Of a stretch of DNA of 64,000 nucleotides, positions 40,725 through 48,099 are shown piece after piece (position 1 is the first letter of the stretch; each line of letters opens with the position of its first letter). The stretch comes from Chitinophaga sancti. Lineage in GTDB: Bacteria; Bacteroidota; Bacteroidia; Chitinophagales; Chitinophagaceae. A program made the position numbers and the translations under genes. The notes under the pieces were generated by a model. That model was given only the letters and a program-made list of their open reading frames with translations, searched no databases and was not told where the DNA came from. The DNA lies in contig NZ_CP139247.1 in NCBI RefSeq assembly GCF_034087045.1, positions 4,304,001 to 4,368,000 on the forward strand, in the 5' to 3' direction.

Positions 40725-43700
40725 TTATTGCAGTAACAGCGATTTTGTCTGAATCATTTCTCCGTTTACATATTTTACAATGTACATACCTTTGGGTAGG
40801 TGTTGTAGTTGTAAATTTAATGTAGGTTGTGCTTTTGCGCCGTATACCTGTTTGCCGCTCATGTCGTAGATAACGATGTAGCCAGGGCCGGATGTGGTTA
40901 ATTTTGTTTGACCATTGATAGCGGGATTGGGTTGTACAGAAAGCTGCAATGATTTAGATGAAGATCCGTTCAATACGATCGTTCCATAATTGGCCGTACT
41001 CTGGTAATCATCCACTGTCCCATACCACACTGCCTGTCCATCACGTGCACCACCATTGTCATCATCATCATACCCTGCATCAAATCCAATCGCCATCCCT
41101 GATGTAGGTGTGATACCCAGTTGTGACCAGGGAATCGCAAACTCTACACTATAACCGCCATTGATAATCGCCGTATTACTACTGTTATAAGTTTTAATAA
41201 ACTGCCGTACTGTATTATTAACATTAATAAACACCTCTGCCGCATCATTATCCCACGCGTCAGGCGTATCATTATACAGTGCAGCATCCAGTACTTTTAC
41301 ACCCACATAAAGGTTCGTGGCATCCCACAGCAGGCCAAAGGTGGCAGTATTATTTACACTGCCCACCGTTGTCTTTGAAATAGTCTGAGACAGGTTCCAG
41401 GTACTTTCCAAAACACCGTCTATCACTGGCGTACCCTGGTTGACAATTACACCAGCAGTCGTATTGGCTACTGTGATCACCACCTGATCGGTGGCGGTGA
41501 GTGTACCATTGCTGACGCTCAGCTGGTATACATAGATATTGCCATTGCTTAAACCTGTTACACCAGGTGCTGCAACCGCAGTATTGCTGATAGTGCTTGC
41601 CGGACCACTTACCTGCGACCATGTATAGGTCACACCACTGGAACCACTACCGGATAGGGTAGTACTTGTCGTGCCGGCAGCCAGTGACTGATCTGGTCCT
41701 GCGTTTGCAAAGATGGCATTGTTGCAGGTAGTCAGATAAACGGTACCAAATACAGCTGGATGCTGGAATGCGGTGGTATTCGTAGCAAAGGTGGTCATCT
41801 GTGCATCGCGTGTACCACCATTATCATCATCGTCAATTTGTATATCCAATCCAATCGTTTTACCGATGGCAGGCGTCACGCCAATTGTGGCCCATGGAAT
41901 TGTAATATCCATGCTGGTGGCAGTTTGTTTGAAGGTAATACCTGTAGTGCGGTTCACAGAATTACTGCCTACATGAATGGTGGGATCATTCCAACGGAAG
42001 CCTAACTGAAAATCATTTATACCATCGTAGGCAGTGCCTTTACTATTATCTCCATCGATGAATATTTCTACGGCATCATCCTCCCACCAGCTATCACCAG
42101 AGTCATTGACCTTAGTGGCGTCATTCATATTGATCTTCAGGTAGAGGTTTGTATTGTCATACAGTGCTTTCCATGAACCGGAATAATCAGTTGGTAAACT
42201 ACCTAATACCACATTGCTGATGCTTTTTGAAGGCGCACGCAAACTATCTGCTAATAATGCAATTACCGGTGCCACACAAGGTGGGTTTTCATTATCTGCA
42301 ATTGCCACGATGGCTACGGTATCACCTCCTAAATTATAAGTAGTGTCTTTTAACAACGTTAATTTCAACGTCTCTGGTCCTTCAAAAATATTGTCATCTA
42401 CAGGGGTGATCGTAATGGTGGCAGATGGGGCTGTGGGTGTCAAAGTAACACTGCCACTCAGCGTAGGTGTATAGTCAGCCGCACTGGCAGTACCACTTAC
42501 ACTGTATTTAACTGCGATCGTTTTAGACAATGCCACGGTGCTGATGGTGAACACGCCTGTACTGCCGCCTTCTGCTGCATTTGGCTGCGTAGCTACGATA
42601 TTGATGCCTGGCAGGATCGTGATCTTCCGCGTAGCGGTAAAGCTGCCGCCTGTAGTTGTGACGGTGATAGTAGCTGTGCCATACCCCACAGCGGTAACCT
42701 TGCCGGTAGCGTCTACCTTTGCTATCGTACTATCAGAGCTGCCCCAGGTGACTACTTTATTCGTTGCATCTACAGGAGTAATGTCCGCTGATAATTGCAA
42801 TGATTGCCCGGTAGTGAGAGTGGTATCATGCGCTGGTTTTATCGCTACTGCGGTAACCGGAATATTGATGTTCTGAATGATGAGTTGAAAGCTCGTGTTT
42901 TTGTTGATATAAGCTCCTGATTCCGCATTCGTGACCGTCAGGTTATTGAAGGTGGCTGTCTGGCTACCTGCCTGTACATACAGACCGAAACCTCCATATA
43001 TATCCGCTGCCTGATCGCGTGTTACAGGGTCGAGGCCTGTGCCATCAATATTGGTGTTGTTGAATACAAGGTGATGAATGTTCGTACCATAAATTTGTAT
43101 GGCATCACGTTGCGAACGAAGGATGGTATTGTTGTCAAACTGTAAATTGAAAACACCTGTGCCTGCGTAAAACTCAATCGCACCCCGTTTCTGATTCCAC
43201 AGATCATAACTGGTACCACAACCGGTGATCGTATTCTCATACACCTTGATCACATCACCGGGATACTCAAAAGTAAACCCGGGAAAATCGTTTGTAAACC
43301 GGATCGCAGAACCAGCCACACCGTCTTTAAACAAATTGTGATGAATTTCATGACCCGTGCCTCCAAAGAGGGCTGCACTACCTGCACGCCAGTTATCTTC
43401 TACTGTATTATAGCGGAAGATGTCATTCTTACAGGTAGTGGTCACACCCGTTGCATTATTGGGCCATACGGCCAGTGCATCGTCTCCATTGTTGCGCAGG
43501 CTACACTGCTCTACAATAGAATTGGAAGTACCCTGGCAGAAATTGACACCATCTGCATAGTTGTTGCGGATCCGGCATTTTGTAATCTGTAAGTCCGTGG
43601 TAATATCCACCGGGTAGGGAGCATCATATCCTGCAATCCAGAAGCCGCATTCAAAGTGTTCCACCCATACATCATGTACACGTGAACCTGTACCATACGT

Positions 43701-44663
43701 ACCCATAAATCCCTTGTACGTTTTGTACATTTCACCGGGCAGGCGTGGATTGGTTTCATTGTATACGAGGCGGTCATTGTTCTGCGTGTTCAAACTGAAG
43801 TTGGAAATTTCTACATTGCTGGCGCGGGCATAGATCCCGCCGTAGAATTGTTTGTCTGTAGAGAAATACACTTCTGTATACCAAACGCCTGCACCCAGTA
43901 TTTTCAGGTTGCTTACATTCAGCGTGAGCTTATCGCTCAATAAGAACTGACCTGCAGGGATGTACACGTTTTTTCCCTGTGATACGGCTGCGGCAATACA
44001 TGCATTAAACGCCGCAAAGTCATCATTCTGGTCATTCGCCACCGCGCCATAATCCGTTACAGACAGGTAGTTGGCGGGTTGAGACAAAGCAGGCGGTACA
44101 GGTTCGAGTTCGATAAAATCGACGCCATACGTGAGCCCGTCGCCATTGTCTTTTTTGACCATGATCTTGTCGCCTGCATTCAGTGCATTCGTCAGTTTGA
44201 AGTGCACTTCATCAAAGCGCATAAAGGTCTTGCCGCCCGGTGTCTGCACCGGATCGGCTGCGGGAAAGTACTGGTACGCCCAGTAGGAGGAGAGGGCAAT
44301 GTCCTTCACCTTCGTACCATTTACATAGAGCCCCAGTGAGCCACTGAGACCATTGCCGGTGTTGTCGTCCGGCATAGTGAAGCGAAGATCCACACCCTGT
44401 GCGGCGGCAGTGAGTGTCCATTCAATACTGGCATTGTTTGCAGACAGGCTTACGTACTTTTGGTCGGAAGCTTCCGAAGCAATGTCTGTTTGCACAAACT
44501 GCGGAGAGGATTGGACAGCAGCACCGCCACTCAGTGTGCCATTGTCAGCTTCATAACGGGTATAAGGCAGCTGGTAAGCGCCTCGTGGAAGCCCATCACT
44601 TTGGGCAAATGACAGATGGTGTGCTAACAGGACCATCGTCAAAAGGGAACCGGTTTTTCTCAT
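40725..44663 (-). CDS. T9SS-exported multidomain glycan-active protein (CBM, GH87-like beta-helix, Ig, Calx-beta, CBM9-like)
   Basis: A 1312-residue exported protein. Signal peptide: residues 1-20 (LSFAQ). Domains in order: a carbohydrate-binding beta-sandwich (about 33-190; TRYEADNGTLSGG, YGVDFIELEPVP); a right-handed beta-helix starting SVTDYGAVANDQNDDFAAF (about 200-600) with YADGVNFCQG and NNGDDALAVW as likely catalytic aspartate sites; a bacterial Ig-like domain (TTGQSLQLSADITPVDATNK); a Calx-beta domain; a CBM9-like domain (WWEDDAVEIFIDGDN); a PKD-like domain (NAGPDQSL); a second CBM9-like domain; and a T9SS type-A sorting domain (PNPAINGQ to MIQTKSLLLQ). From memory, the CBM plus helix layout recalls GH87 alpha-1,3-glucanase/mycodextranase; pectate-lyase-like enzymes are the alternative. 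Confidence 0.82.
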   Translation of the reverse strand: MRKTGSLLTMVLLAHHLSFAQSDGLPRGAYQLPYTRYEADNGTLSGGAAVQSSPQFVQTDIASEASDQKYVSLSANNASIEWTLTAAAQGVDLRFTMPDDNTGNGLSGSLGLYVNGTKVKDIALSSYWAYQYFPAADPVQTPGGKTFMRFDEVHFKLTNALNAGDKIMVKKDNGDGLTYGVDFIELEPVPPALSQPANYLSVTDYGAVANDQNDDFAAFNACIAAAVSQGKNVYIPAGQFLLSDKLTLNVSNLKILGAGVWYTEVYFSTDKQFYGGIYARASNVEISNFSLNTQNNDRLVYNETNPRLPGEMYKTYKGFMGTYGTGSRVHDVWVEHFECGFWIAGYDAPYPVDITTDLQITKCRIRNNYADGVNFCQGTSNSIVEQCSLRNNGDDALAVWPNNATGVTTTCKNDIFRYNTVEDNWRAGSAALFGGTGHEIHHNLFKDGVAGSAIRFTNDFPGFTFEYPGDVIKVYENTITGCGTSYDLWNQKRGAIEFYAGTGVFNLQFDNNTILRSQRDAIQIYGTNIHHLVFNNTNIDGTGLDPVTRDQAADIYGGFGLYVQAGSQTATFNNLTVTNAESGAYINKNTSFQLIIQNINIPVTAVAIKPAHDTTLTTGQSLQLSADITPVDATNKVVTWGSSDSTIAKVDATGKVTAVGYGTATITVTTTGGSFTATRKITILPGINIVATQPNAAEGGSTGVFTISTVALSKTIAVKYSVSGTASAADYTPTLSGSVTLTPTAPSATITITPVDDNIFEGPETLKLTLLKDTTYNLGGDTVAIVAIADNENPPCVAPVIALLADSLRAPSKSISNVVLGSLPTDYSGSWKALYDNTNLYLKINMNDATKVNDSGDSWWEDDAVEIFIDGDNSKGTAYDGINDFQLGFRWNDPTIHVGSNSVNRTTGITFKQTATSMDITIPWATIGVTPAIGKTIGLDIQIDDDDNGGTRDAQMTTFATNTTAFQHPAVFGTVYLTTCNNAIFANAGPDQSLAAGTTSTTLSGSGSSGVTYTWSQVSGPASTISNTAVAAPGVTGLSNGNIYVYQLSVSNGTLTATDQVVITVANTTAGVIVNQGTPVIDGVLESTWNLSQTISKTTVGSVNNTATFGLLWDATNLYVGVKVLDAALYNDTPDAWDNDAAEVFINVNNTVRQFIKTYNSSNTAIINGGYSVEFAIPWSQLGITPTSGMAIGFDAGYDDDDNGGARDGQAVWYGTVDDYQSTANYGTIVLNGSSSKSLQLSVQPNPAINGQTKLTTSGPGYIVIYDMSGKQVYGAKAQPTLNLQLQHLPKGMYIVKYVNGEMIQTKSLLLQ

Positions 44664-44859
44664 CTTTGATAGGGTATTTAGAGGAATTCAAAGAAAGGAT
44701 AGTAGGGGAGATCCGGCAATTAGTGCATGGGAAATATAGAAATAAAGTGCCCGAAATGAATGTAATGTGCTGATAATGAGTGTTGTGTTGTGGTGAAATA
44801 TATAGACAGTTTATGAGGGGAATTCCCTTCCTTTGCTATGCCTTAATCAGCAAATACCA

Positions 44860-45417
44860 ATGTTTGACGAACATTCACAGCATCTGCGTAAATTTTTGAT
44901 TGCTATTAACTACAAGGGACAGACTTATTTTACGGTTCATGGCATGGATTTCACCGTTATCGATGTGAATATCAATAGTAGTAAGGTATTACTCACAGAG
45001 CAGGATAAGTGGCGCTTTTTCCCCACCAAAACGGAACTGGCTGCCTACATAGCGCAGGCGGATCATCTGTGGGATGCGGACAATCTGAAGGAATGGGCCA
45101 AAGGGCTGGATGAGCGTTCCGAAGTGGACTCAGAAATCGACCTGGATTTTATGCTGACTGCGAAGGACGATATTGATGATTACTACGAATTGTTCAATAC
45201 CATCACCTTTGTTGAAGATTTTGTGGACCAGATCGATGATGAAGCAATGTATGCCCTGACCCTGGGAAGCTCCACGGTCCGGGAATTCTTCGATGCCGCT
45301 GCGGACTATTTTCTCTGGAAAGACGGTGATAAGGAAATGCTGGCCACCAGGGGACCCCGTTTACTCCTGGCTATCAATAATATTTATAAGGAATTAGAAA
45401 AATGGATTGAAGTGTAA
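44860..45417 (+). CDS. Hypothetical acidic cytoplasmic protein
   Basis: A 185-residue acidic protein beginning MFDEHSQHLRKFLIAIN, with no signal peptide, membrane helix or known motif. It has many Asp/Glu clusters (EVDSEIDLDFMLTAKDDIDD), and the C-terminal half is predicted helical (LLLAINNIYKELEKW). ATG 44860 is preferred over a TTG 27 bases upstream that overlaps CTTCCTTTG, a possible -7 element. No family was recognised. It stands alone between the large minus-strand protein and the CPCC gene. Confidence 0.7.
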   Translation: MFDEHSQHLRKFLIAINYKGQTYFTVHGMDFTVIDVNINSSKVLLTEQDKWRFFPTKTELAAYIAQADHLWDADNLKEWAKGLDERSEVDSEIDLDFMLTAKDDIDDYYELFNTITFVEDFVDQIDDEAMYALTLGSSTVREFFDAAADYFLWKDGDKEMLATRGPRLLLAINNIYKELEKWIEV

Positions 45418-45520
45418 TAACATGTATATACAATAATAATTTATGTAACCCTGCAATACCCATGGACATAATTATCCATTACATTCGTTCTGTTCCCACG
45501 TTTAAAAAAAAATAGTTGTT

Positions 45521-46042
45521 ATGCCCGATCAAATTATTATCAGCCGCGAAGATGCCATGACTTTACTAGCCTGGCAAAAGCTCCTCACTATGCATCCTGA
45601 AAAAAGAAAGGACATCGTCGCAGAAATATTAATTGAATCAGATAAAGCAGATGAAGAAATCGAAGATGCACATGTGGATGGTCCTGAATATAATCATGAT
45701 ATCATTGATTATCTTAGGTCAGGATTACTCAACGTTACCAATGAATATATAGAAGAAGATCTCAAAGAGTTATATCATCATGATATAGAGATTGAGGGTG
45801 AGCCACTGATCTATGAACCCTGCCCTTGTTGTGGATATCGTACTGTAGAAGAATCTGCTGGTTATGATGTATGTCCTAATTGTTATTGGGAAGATGATGG
45901 CAATGATGATCCGGCTAAGTATAGTTCTGTTAATCACTTAACCCTGCAACAGGGAAGAGATAATTTTAAACAGATGGGTGCCTCTGATCCGGCTTATATT
46001 GACATCGTGAACAAGCATCCGAACAAGTACCTGAAAGCTTAA
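45521..46042 (+). CDS. CPCC-family cysteine-rich protein
   Basis: A 173-residue protein whose C-terminal domain has the CPCC signature: Cys101, Cys103 and Cys104 in EPCPCCGYRTV, then Cys118 and Cys121 in YDVCPNCYWEDDGNDD. This is the small zinc-ribbon-like Cys_rich_CPCC domain. The N-terminal 90 residues are helical and acidic (DKADEEIEDAHVDG) and resemble no known domain. Function unknown. Many family members sit beside immunity or toxin genes, but no toxin is visible here. Confidence 0.82.
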   Translation: MPDQIIISREDAMTLLAWQKLLTMHPEKRKDIVAEILIESDKADEEIEDAHVDGPEYNHDIIDYLRSGLLNVTNEYIEEDLKELYHHDIEIEGEPLIYEPCPCCGYRTVEESAGYDVCPNCYWEDDGNDDPAKYSSVNHLTLQQGRDNFKQMGASDPAYIDIVNKHPNKYLKA

Positions 46043-46143
46043 CCCATACTACCTTTTCATACATCAGTCAGCTAATCCGGTTTGGAAATGGCATTCTGTT
46101 TGTTATTAGAACGTTAAAACAGTTTTAAAACAAGGAGGGACAT

Positions 46144-46674
46144 ATGAAAAAGGTAGTTTTATTAATGGCCTTAACAGCACTGTCAGTTGTTACATTTGCG
46201 CAAACGCAATCAGAAGAGGTAACCAGTAAGAATTCATGGCTGAAGGTGGGTGTCAATGCAGGCGTGCCTTTTGGTAACCTGTCAAAGACGAGCAATTTTA
46301 CATTGGGTGCTGAATTAAAAGGACAGGTAATGTCTACAAATCATGTTGGTTTAGGTTTGACGACCGGGTATAATCATTTCTTCCCGAAGGATGGGTATAA
46401 GAATTTTGGGACAGTTCCATTAGGCTTATTCGTTAGGTACTATCCAAAGAGTCAAGGATTTTTTGCGGGTACAGATGTAGGGTATAGCTTTGTGACAGGT
46501 GTGGATGGTGCTACCGGTGGGGTGTATGTGAGGCCTCAGTTAGGGTATCATAATTATAGCTGGAACTTTTTTGCGTTTTATAATGGGATATTCAGGAGTG
46601 AGGAGAATGGAAGTAGCATGCAGTATGCTGGGGTAGGTGCGACTTATAATATTCATTTCCGTAAAAGAGGATAA
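46144..46674 (+). CDS. Small outer-membrane beta-barrel-like protein
   Basis: A 176-residue secreted protein. The signal peptide is residues 1-20 (ending VTFAQ). The rest alternates in the manner of a small transmembrane barrel, with aromatic strand ends (WLKVGVNAGVPFGNL; LGLFVRYYP; GYSFVTG; YAGVGATYNIHF) and a C-terminal strand ending FRKRG. It resembles outer-membrane beta-barrel domain proteins but has no specific family motif. Unusually for this phylum, a strong Shine-Dalgarno-like AAGGAGGG lies about five bases before the ATG. Confidence 0.75.
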   Translation: MKKVVLLMALTALSVVTFAQTQSEEVTSKNSWLKVGVNAGVPFGNLSKTSNFTLGAELKGQVMSTNHVGLGLTTGYNHFFPKDGYKNFGTVPLGLFVRYYPKSQGFFAGTDVGYSFVTGVDGATGGVYVRPQLGYHNYSWNFFAFYNGIFRSEENGSSMQYAGVGATYNIHFRKRG

Positions 46675-46690
46675 TAAAACAATAACAAAA

Positions 46691-46746
46691 AAGCGGCTAC
46701 AAAACGTCTGCTCCGGCAGATGTTTTGTAGCCGCTTCCGCGTTTTT
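46691..46746 (+). terminator. Long-stem terminator after the barrel-protein gene
   Basis: A 21-pair stem (46691-46711 with 46716-46736, one G-T wobble) around TCCG, followed by CCGCGTTTTT. A second AAAATCCTT/AAGGATTTT hairpin lies at about 46747-46773. Confidence 0.8.
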
Positions 46747-46860
46747 AAAATCCTTCGCAGAGCAAAGGATTTTAATAGAGCAAAGGTAAAATTAATACAT
46801 AGCAGATTAAATTAATTTATCCTTAAAACAGCCACTACTCATTAATTACTCAATTATTCA

Positions 46861-46868
46861 TACATTTG
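46861..46868 (+). promoter_or_regulatory. Bacteroidota -7 element for the lipoprotein gene
   Basis: TACATTTG is an exact TAnnTTTG match 43 bases before the ATG at 46911. The longer open frame starts inside it and is therefore rejected. Confidence 0.7.
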
Positions 46869-46910
46869 CGTTACCCAAAGATCTGCATTGTTAAACCAAT
46901 AAATATAAAA

Positions 46911-47447
46911 ATGAACAAAACCATTCTGGCATCTGTATTCTCAATTGCAATCTTTTTCGCAGCCTGCAAAAGCAAAACTACATCTGAAAACGCGGACAGC
47001 AGTGCGGCAACTACTTCCCCTTCCCCTTCAGAAGAAAAAGCTACGCCAGCTAACGAGCCTAAATCTTATACTGTCACTTTCAGTCCGGATACCGCATTCC
47101 TGGGCAAGAAGAAAGAAGCATTCATAAGACTGAAAAACGGCAGTGCTGTAGAGCTGTACGACAATGAAGGTAAAGTGACCGGTACAGAACTCACTTACGA
47201 AATCGAACTCACCAACAAGAATAAAGTTGGAGAGAACAGTGTATTCATTAATCCAAATGATTTCCGTCTCACACTGGACAATGGTACCAACATCACGCAC
47301 GATAACTACAATTCTGTATCTGCTGATGCGGAATCTACAAAATCATCTGTAGAGAATAAATTCAGACTGCCTGCCGGCACTAAGCCAAAGACGCTGAATC
47401 TCTTCCTCGATGAAACAAGAGTAAGTGTAGGAGTGGAAATGAAATAA
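46911..47447 (+). CDS. Lipoprotein of unknown function
   Basis: A 178-residue lipoprotein. The signal peptide ends in a lipobox before Cys19 (IFFAACKSK). A Ser/Thr/Pro-rich linker (about 22-48) is followed by a beta-rich domain (SYTVTFSPDTAFLGKKKEAF; ELTYEIELTNKNK; NPNDFRLTLDNGT; LPAGTKPKTLNLFLDETRVS). It resembles the extracellular Ig-like DUF4352 fold, but this is uncertain. The start is set by the promoter element at 46861-46868. The 15-bp tandem array lies between its stop and the next terminator. Confidence 0.72.
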   Translation: MNKTILASVFSIAIFFAACKSKTTSENADSSAATTSPSPSEEKATPANEPKSYTVTFSPDTAFLGKKKEAFIRLKNGSAVELYDNEGKVTGTELTYEIELTNKNKVGENSVFINPNDFRLTLDNGTNITHDNYNSVSADAESTKSSVENKFRLPAGTKPKTLNLFLDETRVSVGVEMK

Positions 47448-47462
47448 CCCGGGAGGGAGATC

Positions 47463-47930
47463 TTTCAAAGAGAGATCATTCAGAGGGGAAATCATTCGAA
47501 AAGTGAGATCCATCCAATGGTGATCTATCCAATGGTGATCTATCCAATGATGATCCATCCAATGGCGATCCATCCAATGATGATCCATCCAATGGTGATC
47601 CATCCAATGATGATCCATCCAATGGTGATCTATCCAATGGCGATCCATCCAATGGCGATCCATCCAATGGCGATCCATCCAATGGTGATCCATCCAATGG
47701 TGATCCATCCAATGGTGATCCATCCAATGGTGATCCATCCAATGGTGATCCATCCAATGGTGATCCATCCAATGGTGATCCATCCAATGGTGATCCAACC
47801 AATGGTGATCCATCCAATGGTGATCCATCCAATAGTGATCCATCCAATAGTGATTCATTCAATAGTGATCCATCCAAGAGTAATCTACCCAATGGTGATC
47901 ACGCAAAGAGAAATCACTCAAAGTCATCTA
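47463..47930 (+). repeat. 15-bp tandem repeat array of about 25 units, with decayed flanks
   Basis: The consensus TCCAATGGTGATCCA repeats in strict 15-base register from 47513 to about 47900, with single changes mostly at two positions (GGT/GGC/GAT, CCA/CTA). On both sides the period persists in weaker form (units ending GAGATCA or AAATCAC). Each unit contains a GATC site. The array sits in the 3' untranslated region of the lipoprotein gene, before the terminator at 47937. Because 15 is a multiple of three, long but meaningless open frames appear on both strands. Confidence 0.95.
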
Positions 47931-47936
47931 ACTCAT

Positions 47937-47977
47937 AAAAGGGCTGTATTTGAATAATAACAGCCCTTTTATTTTTT
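47937..47977 (+). terminator. Intrinsic terminator after the 15-bp array
   Basis: AAAAGGGCTGT and ACAGCCCTTTT form an 11-bp stem, followed by ATTTTTT. Confidence 0.9.
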
Positions 47978-48076
47978 CCGCATTCGTAAGTACCCTCCCC
48001 AACTCCCCACAGATAATCGTTTTAACATTTTTTTAAACTTTTCCCGATCGCGTAAATGCTCCCCAATTCCGGGCTG

Positions 48077-48084
48077 TAGCTTTG
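48077..48084 (+). promoter_or_regulatory. Bacteroidota -7 element for the TonB-dependent receptor gene
   Basis: TAGCTTTG is an exact TAnnTTTG match 23 bases before ATG 48100. It rules out the TTG start at 48082. Confidence 0.7.
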
Positions 48085-48099
48085 CGTAAATTTTTTTGC

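Noticed and set aside
45521..46042. Immunity protein of a contact-dependent toxin
   Set aside because: Some CPCC proteins sit in such loci, but no toxin, Rhs or polymorphic C-terminus is in the window.
47343..47957. Three long open frames with five-residue repeats across the 15-bp array on both strands
   Set aside because: A 15-base unit without stop codons is open in several frames by construction. The frames have no promoter, signal or non-repeat domain.
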